Shown: positions 16,386-27,599 of the stretch, piece after piece | Numbering within the stretch: position 1 is the stretch's first letter | Layout of the letters: each line of letters opens with the position of its first letter | Assembly (NCBI GenBank): GCA_028554795.2 | Contig: CM068827.1 | Span: forward strand, 69,369,809 to 69,433,808 | Length of the DNA: 64,000 nt | Source: Sinohyriopsis cumingii | Lineage: Eukaryota; Mollusca; Bivalvia; Unionida; Unionidae | Direction of reading: 5' to 3' | Position numbers and translations under genes: made by a program | Notes under the pieces: generated by a model | Database searches by the model: none | Told to the model about the DNA's origin: nothing | Seen by the model: only the letters and a program-made list of their open reading frames with translations

Positions 16386-16635
16386 TGTTGTTGTTGTACG
16401 GTTGAATGCCATTTTTCAGTAAAAGATAGGCTATAAATGGAGGCCAGCATAAATGGTCGAGGAAGAATCCGGGAAAACCCCCGGAATGAACCACAGACCC
16501 ACCAGAAGCTACTGGCAAGCTTTTTCAGATAAGCACATTAGCCGAATCCGAGACCCGAACTCGCACAGACAGACGTTAGATGGCATTGATCCCTAACGGC
16601 GAGTGCTCTAGACCACTCAGCCACTCGGGGCCCTT
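16386..16635 (-). mobile_element. tRNA-derived SINE with 11-bp target-site duplication
   Basis: On the minus strand the element starts with a tRNA-like head: A box TGGCTGAGTGGTC and B box GAGTTCGGGTCTC, about 55 bases apart as in class II tRNAs. A conserved-looking body follows, and the tail is a (CAA)n repeat at 16,386-16,396. TGTGTGTTTGT occurs directly on both sides (16,375-16,385 and 16,636-16,646), the target-site duplication of one retrotransposition event. Confidence 0.85.
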
Positions 16636-16646
16636 TGTGTGTTTGT

Positions 16647-17790
16647 ATATATGAACATGTGCAATTATGCGTATGTGCATGCTATATACGTAAATATCTA
16701 TGTCTTTATTGACATCCATTTATTTGTTTTGTAGAAATACTAATATTTTCAATATATATTGATATATTATAATGAAATTATAAAGGTAAACAATATTTCT
16801 CTGATCGTTTATTCTCCAGTTTCTGTCTTTATTACTTTCCTTCCTTTCACCTTCTTGCATCTTACGGTGAGGAAAATTGTGTAGAACTATACAATGCTTG
16901 TATATGGTTGACATGATCAAATATGGCTTTGGGATATATTTTCGTACATATGGATAAATATTATATATAAAGTCATCATTTCAAAGTAATAATTAATGTG
17001 GCAACCTCCACACCGAAAAGAAGATCAAAATTGAAAGGCGAGTGAGGCAGTCTTGTCTACTTTCTCGGCTTCTCTGTGTTTCAGCAACTGATTTTTTTAT
17101 TTTTAAAAACAAATATAAATAAGAATATTCAATATAAATAAGAATATTACATGAAATTCGGCGTATGAGCTGAAAATGTTGGAACATGCGGACGATTGCA
17201 TAAATTTTGTCAAAGATGGATACTCCTTCAGGCATCTATAAAAATCAGAGAAATGGGTGAAAACATCGGGACATAAACTAAACCAAACAAAAATACGAAT
17301 GACAGTAGTTTGCGGGCAAAATGTGGCAACGTACAACTTTACAAAATTACATGACAAAATTAGAAAAATCGAAATTTTGAAATATTCGAAAAAGGGACAA
17401 ATTTGAACGTGTCAAAGACTTACATATACAGCCAAATATGGGATACAAATAAATAATACACTCGACTCAACAAACCCAATGTTACTGAGCCTAGAAAAGG
17501 AAATAAAAATACATTATATATTGGGGAGGGGGCAATTACGCCTTATGTTCAAGTACCTCTACGAATCGAACGGAAATGTAGGGCCGGAAAATCGAAATAT
17601 AATACACAGGCAGCAAATATTATAAACAGAAGTATGAATATAGAACAAAATATGTATGCATGTGAAGCAATACACACTTATCAATTCGAAGTTTTGAGGA
17701 AAAAACAGCGATTTATAAAAAACGATCTATTAAAAAGTCTTAAAGCACCTAAAACAATAAATGTCATTAAATATAATGTTAAAGTTCAGA
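16647..17790. other. No gene recognised
   Basis: AT-rich sequence between the SINE and the second viral remnant. Short open frames here show no family motif. It may contain unrecognisable continuation of the second remnant. Confidence 0.5.
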
Positions 17791-18236
17791 GATTACAAGC
17801 AGTATGGATGGGGAGGATAAAGCAATACATATTCTAACTAAAATACAAACCGAATAATTAAAACACAGGATACAAATGAAGAATCCATCTTTACAGTGGA
17901 ACCAAATATGGAGCATGTAAAACCGAATCAACCTGACCAAAATAACAAAACAGTCTTTAAATATATTCACAATATACGGCCTATAAATGAAATAATTTTA
18001 CAAAGAAACATTTTAAGCCCATCAAACAATAATCACTGTGCCGACAGCAACACTTTACCAAGTAATATGTTATAATCGAATGCAAAAACACAGTGGTAGC
18101 TATTTTTGATTCTTTTCATATTATAGATTTGCTTCTGCACTGGAATTCATCATTGATTTGTTCAATCTAATAAATACCTGTGGGAATTCCGAGAACATGT
18201 CCATCATCTTTATTTTTATTTGCAAATACCAGTGAA

Positions 18237-18449
18237 TTATTTTGCTGGTAATCCATTGAATGATTTTGATCTAATATTTGGCCAACTATGATATACTCGT
18301 AATTGTGCTAGCGCTGTTTCCATTGCTGGATTTGCAGTTGGAAAGTTAACACTGACTGCTGGATTAGTTGAGCATACTGATATCATTGTAGTTTTTGAGG
18401 GAGTTGTATTAACGATAATCTGCTGATGTAGTTCATTCAGAGTTGACAT
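18237..18449 (-). pseudogene. N-terminal fragment of a minor-capsid-like protein (second lineage)
   Basis: Seventy residues open from an ATG. The end reads RVYHSWPNIRSKSFNG, a pattern I associate with the start of the jelly-roll minor capsid protein of this Polinton-like lineage. Downstream on the same strand, fragments such as FPTGIY then IEQINDEF continue in another frame past stops. Identification rests on a short motif and on the capsid genes nearby. Confidence 0.5.
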
Positions 18450-19143
18450 TATTCTTTAAATCCTGAATTTATAAATCAGGCGTGGATTCTATCAAAGTCG
18501 TTACTTCCTTGTAAATTTTAATCATCTTCGTGAACTCAGAATCTGATATTTTCCCATCACTAAGGCTTATTGATACTAACGAAGATAATTTGGAGTATGC
18601 TAGCGCCGCTGTATGTAATTTTATCATATAATCATGTATTTGTGTTTGTGCACGTGCATATTTTTTTGCGATGATATTAAGAATTCCGGCAATTGTTGTT
18701 GCAACTGAAACACAAAATTGTTACAACTGCTGGTGATGTCATTTTTATGGTTGATAATACTACGCCGGTTCTAGCAATAACAGCAGACGCCAAATATACA
18801 ATTATGTCAACGACAACTATACGTCTTCGATATTATTTTAATAACATTTGCTCTATACTCGTCAACGATATATTTTTGTTTTGTTTGCTATTCATGTGCT
18901 TGACTATATCTAAAACGTTGAACGTTGAAAGGGAAGCTCATTATATTTTAAGTAGGTGGGAATTTAGGTACTAATTCAAGACACAAATAATAAATCAAGC
19001 CGAGTTTTATTTTTCTTTGGGTTCCACAGTAAATATTTCTTCGTTGTTTGGCTCCAACATCAATAACATAAATTCAGAGGATCCAGTTAGTGGATAATGC
19101 CTTGAAATTGTGGTAGATATTATAAGTGTTGTAAGACCAAGTA

Positions 19144-19386
19144 CTAAGATCCTGTATATACCGGCAACCTCAGCGCGATGTTTAATGGTTTTATTTGCTG
19201 GTGACCATGATGCTTGATCAGATGATACTGTATAAACTGAAATGTTGGTAATTTTTGTATGTCAGAGAGATTAATATCGATGACTGGTGGACTTCCAAAA
19301 AATTCATTCATGGATCTATTTATGTTTCTACGGAAACTCATAAACGATTGTACATGCTTTGAATAATCAGTTCTAAATGATGTCAT
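19144..19386 (-). pseudogene. Unknown fragment of the second viral remnant
   Basis: An 80-residue open frame (SFRTDYSKHVQSFMSFRRN, GSPPVIDINLSDIQKLP) between the protease region and the minor-capsid fragment. No family recognised; probably a degraded viral gene by position. Confidence 0.35.
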
Positions 19387-19624
19387 TTAATTATTAACTG
19401 AATCTAACGAGTTGATTCTGGTTCTCCAGGATCAGCAATTTTATTATTAGACATATTGAGAGAACCAGTCATTGTATCACCGTATTTTTGTACTCGGCCA
19501 TCGAATATTATCTAATATCGTTGACATAATAATACCGGGTTTAATTTTTCCATTACTGTCAAACACAGCTACGCTGTTTTTAGTTAGTCCGTTAATTCTG
19601 ATGATGATAACTTACAATGAAAGA

Positions 19625-19948
19625 CTACTTGTTTTTAATTTTCCTTGCTGATTCTGAAATACAACTTCGTTTTGGATCTATGTTTGCAAGATTTAATAAT
19701 TCAGATATTTCATCACTAATCGGTTTACTTACATTTTCATGAGTTATTCCGTCGGTTTTTGTTTTTGTTTCGAGGAAGTTCTTCCGTAAATATCTACGAT
19801 TATACTTTAAGATATCTTTAAAACGATTAGCGGATATTTGTATATTCGTGCACGACTTTATAATACTTTGATGTTTTGAATATATAGCGTTGAGTACAGC
19901 AATTACTTCACAGCCACATATTGGCGGATCGGTTATTGTTTTTGTTGG
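19625..19948 (-). pseudogene. Open stretch without start codon, unknown viral protein
   Basis: One hundred and seven codons without a stop but without an ATG. It reads ITDPPICGCEVIAVLNAIY near its start and ends in a Lys/Ser-rich part (DPKRSCISESARKIKNK). It directly follows the protease remnant and may be its C-terminal end after a frameshift or a separate gene. Confidence 0.35.
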
Positions 19949-19989
19949 TAATGTTGAATACCAGACTGGAGTTTTTATTGTGTTTACGT

Positions 19990-20200
19990 AATTTAAAAAT
20001 TATTTTGGTGGAGCAAGTCCATACTAATCAAAGTAAATAATTCCACGTGGATCAATTGCGTATGCTACCCATTGAGTTTCAAGACCAGAACTTTTATCAA
20101 GACTAATGACACTGGTTTCAAAATTATTTGGTCATTCTGGTAATTGACCACCAATAAAAACACCTCTGAAAGTTTGATATTTAATGTTTCAACAGCATCA
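19990..20200 (-). pseudogene. Remnant of an adenovirus-type protease (second lineage)
   Basis: On the minus strand one frame reads TFRGVFIGGQLP, then SSGLETQWVAYA, then IIYFD, a stop, YGLAPPK. This is the N-terminal half of an adenain-like protease: the block around the catalytic His and the Asp of YFDxYG. The His position is occupied by Gln (TQWVAY instead of the usual THW), and there are in-frame stops, so it is inactive. The Cys half is not visible. Confidence 0.65.
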
Positions 20201-20234
20201 AGCAAAGCAAAGCAAAATTTGACGTTGGAAGAAT

Positions 20235-20690
20235 TAAGGAACTGTTCCTGATAGTCTCAAACCTTTTCCGTATCGATAAGGGGTTCCTGATAATCTTAGA
20301 CCCCTCCCCTAATTTATAATCCTGGTCTTGTTGCTTTCTTTAATGCCATCCAACAGCAGTTCCAACAGCACCAAACGCAGCTGCTTTTGCAACAGCTACG
20401 TCTGAAGTGGCTATTGACGTTGATATAGCTGCAAGAAGTGGAGATATACCGCATCTTTTAATTGGGTCTTTAACAGCACCAGCAGAAAGATTGAGTCTAA
20501 CGCCTGTTTTTATTGTCTGGCGCTATTGAAATGCCTGAGTTGACGTTCTGACAATGATATTTATTTTGACCATCAGTGATCTAATCTTTGTTTAGTGATA
20601 TTTTTATTCCGCAGTTCTTCGCTGAATTTGATTGAAGCTTTTTAATCTGACCAGGAGTCAGAGTAACTCTAACATGATGATATGACCTTT
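20235..20690 (-). pseudogene. LTxGQ/GxGL-type small Polinton-like protein (second lineage)
   Basis: Pieces in two or three frames: VTLTPGQIKKLQS and GIKISLNKD at the N-terminus, an Ala-rich hydrophobic stretch (PLLAAISTSIATSDVAVAKA) in the middle, and repeated G-(K)-GLRLSGT motifs at the end. I recall this combination from small proteins encoded next to the capsid gene in this lineage. Stops and shifts show decay. Confidence 0.55.
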
Positions 20691-21825
20691 TAAATATCGT
20701 GAGCGATTTAATTGCACATTTTCTACTGGAGAGTCAATAACTCTCATTCGCCCACCAACACTTTCATGTAACATTGTTTTGTCTGAAAGAATAACTGCGA
20801 TTGCTCTATAATTAGGAATAGCAACAAGATCTCTATTTACACGAGCTTTAAAATGAGTATCAACGACAGAATAAATCTATATGTTCTAATGAAGAGTAAT
20901 AGACCGGATACAGGTTTGTAAAATCTAACTGTGATATTTGTAAACCAGCATCTATATTTTGATCACGTCCCATAAATGCAATTAATCGATGATATGCACA
21001 AGCTACATGATTCAAATCCAAATTTAACAAAATATCTTCAGATGGTTCTTGATGTCCATTTATGCGTAAGGAAATTTCATTAACTCCACGCGTGTCAAAT
21101 ATCATTTGACTATGTGATTGTGAATATACTCGTGCAGCGTTTTGGAAAGCATGAAAAATATGTCTTGGTGCTGAAACTCCCTGTTGTCCTGATATATACC
21201 ATGTGAATAAACCATTAATATTACTTTGAACACTATCTGTGGGCATTGTCAACCAGGATAACAATGATTTTTCGCATGAATTCATGCAACTAATTAACTT
21301 TTCTTCCTCGGCAATTGTAGGGGTAATTACTGGCATCCATAGTGAAAATTTTGTTATCATTACTTTTCAGGCATCAGCAACAGTGGCTGCTCGCTAAAAT
21401 GCATCATCATCAGTAGCGTTTCTTAGAAGTACAACTGTAGGTTTAGCTCAAAAGATAACTTTTCTAACATTTCTACAAAATCCAAAGATACGAGATATTG
21501 GAATTGCGCATGAAAAGCTTCTATTTCCACCTATTAACTTTGATCTACGTGTAGCAAATCTTGAATTGTAATTTGGGTTGATTGATACAATTGCTGGTGT
21601 AGTATCAGTTCCTGCAGCGTTTCTTACATTACCCGGAACTTCCTTGATGTGTTCAGGAGCGTCACAGTTATCCTTTACAAACATCATTGACGGTCCAGCT
21701 GATCTTGTATAATCATCTGAATATCTTGCTAAATTTAATATCGTTGTAGCAACATTAACGTCTTTTTGAATTGTTTCAATATGTCTTCCGTCAATCATAT
21801 ACGAAGTGCTGTCAAAGAACGTCAT
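20658..21825 (-). pseudogene. Major capsid protein of the second Polinton-like lineage
   Basis: Three pieces: 21,448-21,825 (SYMIDGRHIETIQKD ... ), 20,860-21,360 (MITKFSLWMPVITPT ... LYPVYYSSLEH) and a shifted C-terminal piece (THFKARVNRDLVAIPNYRAI, then VILSDKTMLHESVGG). The WMPxVxP block, the LYPVYY segment and the C-terminal AVILSDK strand fit the double-jelly-roll capsid of the cnidarian/arthropod-type lineage, not the F54H12.2-like capsid of the first element. At least two frameshifts and several stops. Confidence 0.65.
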
Positions 21826-21950
21826 AATATCATTATTAACAAAACCAACTTATCAGTTTTTAGTTTTTGATTTGCAGCTTGATTTATTTGTTTACTGACT
21901 TTTGCAGGCATAACTTCAGTGCTGGGTAACTTTACTGGCTGTGGTTTTCT

Positions 21951-22385
21951 TCATACTGATCGAGCTAATCTTTCTTTGATTGCTGAAAATGCTTGACCGA
22001 CAACATTACCAGCACCATTGATACCTTTATCACGAATAAAGTCAGTAGCTTTCATTCCTAATTGTTTTGCAATCGGTATTGCTTTTGGAGCCATCCTTCT
22101 GAATAAACCCATCACGACATCACCAAGTCCATCTCCGTGAATAACTTTGTTCGTTGGCAATCGTGAGTTTACTACCCTAACTATTACAGGCCACGTTGAG
22201 CATTGTGTATAATCATTTTTTAATTGCAAGTTGATTAATTTATTGTTTTCAGTCGCTGTAATAATCATTAACAATTTCAATAATGGGAGAATGATACATA
22301 TTATGATCCATAATAACGCCTGTAAAGAATCTTCGGCAAATATAAAATATTTCATTAATAATTTCTGGAGAATTATTTCCTGCAC
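21951..22385 (-). pseudogene. Membrane/pVI-like virion protein (second lineage)
   Basis: A 144-residue open frame. It begins with a hydrophobic segment (ALLWIIICIILPLLKLLMII) that may belong to a shifted frame, and ends with HGDGLGDVVMGLFRRMAPKA followed by an amphipathic, basic stretch. The GxGLGD...FRR pattern matches the pVI-like tail seen in the first element's penton-like protein, and the gene precedes the capsid gene. Confidence 0.55.
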
Positions 22386-22394
22386 GTTTTCCTC

Positions 22395-22950
22395 CTATCA
22401 GAATTTCTAGTCGGTCAGCATCGGCAACAAGAATGTCAGATAAATTCCTTATCCATTTCCGGATTTTGGTTCAGGTTTTCCAATCCGTTGAGTAAGAATA
22501 TCTTCATCTTCTTTTTCCTCTTCTTTTTTTGTCGTCCTTGTTCTTTTTTCTTTTTCTAATTTTTCATCTTGTATTAGATCTGGGTCATTCCAATTAATTT
22601 TATCTAAATCACCTGCAGCTCCATATACCTCACCAAGTCATTTTTCTGGACGTCGCTTTTGAAAAAGATGAGGCATTATATAGTTTTCATTTTCATCATA
22701 TTCATATGCAGCTATATCAATTAATGTAGCGGGGTTTTCAAGTTCTTTAATAACTGCAGATTTAAACATTTTTCTAAAAGGACCTGGTTGATCATCAAAT
22801 TTTCTTAGAAACCTCTAACGTCATCTGAGTGTTTCTGGGTTGGAAATTCTTGAATACTTTATTCAAGTTTATCTATATTTATAAATTCAGGATCATTATC
22901 TCTAGCCTGGCTAATACCTTTATACACTCGATATACCCATTTTTCCCATT
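22395..22950 (-). pseudogene. Acidic/lysine-rich protein remnant (second lineage)
   Basis: Open pieces on the minus strand in two frames: WVYRVYKGISQARDNDPEF, then RKFDDQPGPFRKMFKSAV and LIDIAAYEYDENENYIMPH, then a Lys/Glu-rich end. At least two stops and one shift. Function unknown; it is cut at 22,955 by the LINE insertion. Confidence 0.4.
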
Positions 22951-22954
22951 TTTT

Positions 22955-23880
22955 TTAATCTATATTTTCATAAATAATAAATAATCTATCCTCTCTGCGC
23001 CGTCTGGTGCTTGAGGCGACAGCAAGGGAACACCATTTTGGTCTGTCGGCTGCTGTTATGGGGGCGGTCTGCAGGGTGAGGCCTCTGGTCTTGAGTTCTC
23101 GCTCCACGGTTTGTCGCCAGGTCTCTTTGGGTCTGCCACGGTTCCTTTTCCCCTGTGGAGTCCATCTCAGTGCCACCCTTGGTAGTGAGTCAGGGAGCAT
23201 TATGCAGACGTGGCCGAGCCATCTCCATCGACGAGTTGCAATGGTCTCAGCAATGGTGCTTGTGCCCGCTCTGTGCCGGAGTTCCTCGTTCGAGATCATG
23301 TTTGGCCAGAAGATCCTCATGATCCGTCGCAGGCACTTGGTCTGGAAAACTTCGAGCTTGCGTTCTATGTTAGCAGTGATCTTCCAACACTCTGACCCGT
23401 ACAAAAGGACGCTCAGCAGGTTGCTCTTGAAGATACGAATCTTCGTGTGGGCGCTTTGGTTTGTTGTCCTCCAGATGGGCTTCAGCATTGCGAAGACCTG
23501 GTTGGCCTTGCTGATTCTTGTGGTGACTTCCCTTGTTCAATCTCCATCCGTGGCGACCTTGCTGCCCAGGTACGTGAATTCGTCTACTTCTTGCAGAGGC
23601 TGGTCGTTGATGGTGACTGGGTCGCCCACTCTAGTGTTCTTCCTCAAGACTTGTGATTTCCCTATGTTGACTCGAAGACCTATGGTGCTTGCTGTCTGTA
23701 CCAACTGTTGTGTCTTCTGTTGGATATCCTGGTGTCTGTTTGCCAGCAACCCGATGTCGTCGGCATAATCCAGGTCATCCAGCATTGAGGACAGCGTCCA
23801 CTGTATTCCTTGCCTCTTGCCCTCTGTGGTGCGGCGCATGAGCCAGTCAATGGCCAGTGAGAAGGTTTTAAGTATTTTGT
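22955..23880 (-). mobile_element. RTE-type LINE, 3' fragment of the reverse transcriptase
   Basis: Minus-strand RT with the catalytic YADD in LDDLDYADDIGLLA, thumb region (PLQEVDEFTYLGSKVATDGD), then a TGA (about 23,537), and continuation in the same frame (KTRIFKSNLLSVLLYGSECW-type segment, RRWRWLGH, GRPKETW) to the end at 22,955. One nonsense codon, no shift. It is 5'-truncated and inserted in the second viral remnant, so it is younger than that element. Confidence 0.8.
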
Positions 23881-24007
23881 TCCGTAACTATAAGAATATA
23901 ATCCAAATTTAGCTAAAATTTAGCTAAATCAATGTGATTAAGTATTTTTTTATCAATACTTCCTGGATTAAACTTGTCACTTACTTTAGTTTTAACTTTT
24001 CTTTTGT

Positions 24008-24299
24008 TTAGACTCTGATTTTCTTCACCACCTGAGGGGCAGCTATTTCACCTTGAAGAGCTCTTAAAATTTTAAGTTTGTTCAGCAGTTTGTTTAATAC
24101 TGGAAGAAGACCTTCAGTGGCTTCTTCAACTCTTTCAGTAACCTTTGTAACATGTTTAAAAATTGTTCTTTTTCTTCTACATATTCAACTTGTGTTTCTT
24201 GACGTTCTTGCAGATTTTGTTTAAGAGAATCACAAGAAGAAGTTTCTTTTTAATTGCTTCTAATCTTTCTCGAGCTAATCTACTAATGTAAAATTCCAT
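24008..24299 (-). pseudogene. Coiled-coil protein remnant at the start of the second element
   Basis: ATG at 24,299 gives FYISRLARERLEAIKK, then after one or more frameshifts QNLQERQETQVEYVEEKEQF and VTERVEEATEGLLPVL, ending at 24,008. Heptad-like Glu/Leu/Lys pattern. Small coiled-coil proteins of this type are found upstream of capsid genes in the same lineage (recall). Confidence 0.45.
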
Positions 24300-25379
24300 T
24301 ATTGATATAATAACTATTTAATTACTCTCGCATTTAAGCAGCAGAGAAAGAAGTGCGACCTCAGTGAAACGTACGGCGGGTAAAAGAACATACATACAAA
24401 TTTTAAAATGCACGAACGAAAAATATAAAGAAACAAAACAATTAGAGAATCTCGGTAAGTTGGAAGCTTTGGTTTGGCGTTATTGACCTTATTTTGTTTT
24501 CGTTTTCGTGGGAAGCTTTATTTTTTCAAAAATACGTTCCAGCAAAAGGTCTGTTCATCTCCTCTTCTACTACAATAGTTTCATATAAATGGTGCCCATC
24601 CATAGTTTATAGCATTTTATTTTTCGACAACAGGAAGCATGCACCTTGTCTTGTGGGGATACATGTACGTCATTTCCGGTTGGCGTCCTCTACAGGTGGG
24701 AAATCGTAGCTAATAGGAAGTAACAGCGTTGAATAATTCTATTTCGACTAATTAAATTTTTATATTTTCTTTATACGTGATAATTTTGTTCATTCTTTTT
24801 GTGCGAGTATAACTACTTTTAATCATGTAATGCAAATCTGATGTAAAAAGAAAAAAATACTAAAGTGTGGCCGGTTACCTTTAATGTACAAGGAAAGGGG
24901 GACAGAAGATATAAGGATTTGGGAGACCGACAACATTAAATAACGATTCTAAAATACTAAGGTCATTACATACAGACTTGACTCATGTATAGGATAAGCT
25001 CTCTCTCTCTCTCGTTTATCCTATATCCCATAATTTTAATATCAATTTGGATGGGTACCCAACACTATAATATATTGTGGGAGACATTCAGCTCAGTATT
25101 TTTTATGAGAATATTGGTGAATACGGGTTTTCCAGTTTTCTATTGTGTAGTGACTGGCGTACTGATAGTGAGTCAGAGAAGACGATGCTGTTTAAATTAC
25201 TATCAGCAAGTATATTAACTATGTCATGTTTGGAATTGAAATTGTTGTCGTTTAATTTCAGTAGTCGGAAAGAATTGTGTTTTCTCTTTCCGTTTATTTT
25301 TAGGATCGTGTCCCAAACTTTCTTTATAGGGGAACAAAAATTTAAGGTTGAAACATTTTCTTCATGATGCTTGTTTACC
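24300..25379. other. No gene recognised
   Basis: AT-rich, with a short CT repeat (25,001-25,014). Open frames up to 96 codons here have no recognisable motif. Confidence 0.5.
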
Positions 25380-26340
25380 TTTCTTTAATCGTGCGGCGAG
25401 TTTTGGCCCTATCAATTCTGTACTTAGTTACATTTTCGGGCATTGGATGATTACATTCTCTCAGTGCTTCTCACGGTTGTTTAATGGCTTCTTTACATTC
25501 TTTGGTGAACCACGGGTTTTGAATTCAGCCAGGACTTGGGAATGGATTCTTCTGCTATCTCGATTAAAACAGAAATAACATACTGAATAGGGTCATTGCC
25601 GTTTAAAACGGTATCAGTGTTAAGGCAAGCTATACAAAGTGTTTCAAACTTGGCCCAGTCGGCCTTCTTTAAATTCCATTGGAATTGCTTCATCGATTGT
25701 AACGATGTTCTTAAGAGAGGTTGAAAGTGGTCACTACTGTGAAGGTCATCAGCGACCTTCCAATTATAATCCAAAAGTAGCGAAAGGGGTACAAATTGCC
25801 AAAATCGATACACGTGCATGTACCGCTTCCTGGGTGTAAATATGTCGGTAATTTGTGTTATATAGACACAAACAGTGTCTAGCAATGCAATCTTCTACCT
25901 TTTTGCCCTGTCGCTTATATACTTTGATCCCCATAAAATGTTATGGGCATTAAAATCACAGAGTAGAACATATGCAGCGGGCAGTTGTTGAATAAGGTTG
26001 TCTAAGTCATTTGGTACTAGTTTGGTGTTTGGTTGTATATAAATATATAAAAGGAAATCACTCGATGTAATTTGATGCTTACAGCAATGGCTTGTACATT
26101 TGTGTTTTAGGTAATGACACTATGAGGAGCCATATTGTTTACAATAATAAAAATCCTATTGAGGCCCTCTCACCTTTTTTGGAGTGTGTGTTAAACAGGG
26201 AGTAGTTTTTAAGTGTGATGTTATTCGTATCTTTTATAAATGTTTCATGCAGGCATAGTTCTGCAGGATCATGTTCGTTTAAAAGCAGAAGAATGCCATT
26301 ACAGTTGGTCTAAGTATTAGGTAATTTCACTGTATGATGG
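25380..26340 (-). mobile_element. Jockey/CR1-like LINE fragment (endonuclease domain)
   Basis: Minus-strand pieces of an apurinic-type endonuclease: CDFNAHNILWGS near 25,940 (GDFNAHH-type motif with Cys for Gly), DDLHSSDHFQP near 25,740 (SDH motif) and the linker LKKADWAKFETLC. The RT itself is absent. Frames are broken by stops. Confidence 0.7.
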
Positions 26341-26355
26341 CATTCTTCATTATGG

Positions 26356-26535
26356 ATTTTTAATCAAGAGTTTAACGTTGTTTTTTCTGAGTTTATAGTG
26401 ATATAAATTGTCAGTTGCCGACTCACACAGCAAATAATGCCCGAAGGGCGTTATGTAAGCTGTGTGAGTCGGCAACTGACAGTTTATACCACGATAAACT
26501 CAGAAAAAATAACGTTAAACTCTTATAATTGAAAT
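26356..26535. mobile_element. Palindromic MITE-like element
   Basis: About 80-base arms, almost perfect reverse complements (left AAGAGTTTAACGTT, right AACGTTAAACTCTT), around the centre GCCCGAAGGGC near 26,445. The transcript or single strand would fold into one long hairpin. No target duplication could be assigned with confidence. Confidence 0.75.
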
Positions 26536-27290
26536 TCTAATTATTCATTATGTTATTTAGTTTGCATCATTAAAAAACCAGAAATCATAATTGAGCGTAG
26601 TAATACATGTTTGGGGTTTTCCGTTACGTAGCTATCTATAGCATTTGGGAGTGTCCTGCTTGATCGTAATAAGGTCATCATAATACCAGTCCTTCAACCA
26701 ATGGAAGCCAAATTTATTCAATTTTTTTTAAAATTGTTAGAATGTTCTTTATCTTTAATGCTTCTTTTGTGTCTGCCTTCACTGGCAGCGTTTATCTTAT
26801 ATTATAATCGTGACTCTATTTATGAAAGTGGGTATTCCTAGAAAAGTAGTTCTCCTTACAGTTCATACAGAAATAAACGCAATTAATTTTGATCACGTGG
26901 TAACATTCTGACCAATGGAAATGTTTCTTTCCTTTACCAGCTTCTGGCATTGCAATTATAGTGGAGTTGATAATATTAGGTTAGAGCTTTGGCGGCGAAA
27001 TATATGTTTATTTTTCTGGAAGAAGAACGGGATTAAATTGTTTGGTTGTAGGTCTGGGGCCACCATAAGTACATGGAGCAGTTTCTTCTGCATCCATATC
27101 TTCAACGTCTCCAAACCTGTTGTGCAGCTTTAGGTTGCCTCTACTTAGTAGTAGTCCTCACGTAGTGAGGACACGTCGGGCCAATTCTACAACCCCAGAC
27201 CCTCAGGGGTATTTGAGAGAACACGAACAAAGTTTGAGAGATAAGGGAGTATCAGGAAACTAGCGTGGAAAATTCTGAGAAAATAAATAA
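26536..27290. other. No gene recognised; short perfect palindrome at 27,155-27,171
   Basis: Unremarkable AT-rich DNA except for TCCTCAC-GTA-GTGAGGA. Confidence 0.5.
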
Positions 27291-27460
27291 CAATATAGCA
27301 GCTTAGACATATCTGCTTACTGACAATATAGCAGCTTAGACACCTATGCCCGCTGACAATATAGCAACTTTGACACCCAAGCTTACTGACGATATAGCAA
27401 CTTAGACACCTATGTTTACTGACACTATAGCAGCTTAGACACATATCCTTACTAAACGGA
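27291..27460. repeat. Tandem repeat, about 37-base unit, five copies
   Basis: Units contain GACAATATAGCAGCTTAGACA and a variable rest ending in TTACT; copies differ by a few bases. The repeat is translated as a Cys-rich repeat on the minus strand, but there is no sign of a real gene. Confidence 0.8.
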
Positions 27461-27599
27461 AAAGATTGAGCACCACTTCTGAAGAAGGTGGGCAAGAAAA
27501 CAGATTCGAATCCAGTATACAAAGCTCCCATGATTATTATTCCAAGGTAGTGAATTACTGTTTTATTGGAAAACGCCCGGAATAAGTTAAATGTACAGG

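Larger units (their letters stand above)
17791..24299 (-). mobile_element. Decayed Polinton-like element of a second lineage
   Basis: A string of minus-strand fragments with viral hallmarks, full of stops and shifts: coiled-coil protein, acidic protein, membrane/pVI-like protein, a major capsid protein unlike that of the first element, an LTxGQ-type protein, a protease remnant and a minor-capsid-like piece. Order and content match a Polinton-like lineage I know from cnidarian and arthropod genomes. No integrase, ATPase or polymerase could be found, so it is partial. An RTE LINE fragment interrupts it. Boundaries are approximate. Confidence 0.75.

Noticed and set aside
23007..23768. Plus-strand open frame of 253 codons
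   Set aside because: Exactly antisense to the RTE reverse transcriptase fragment; a shadow.
27291..27460. Possible CRISPR-like array
   Set aside because: Adjacent diverged tandem units without unique spacers, in animal DNA; an ordinary minisatellite. Likewise the array at 30,600-31,110.
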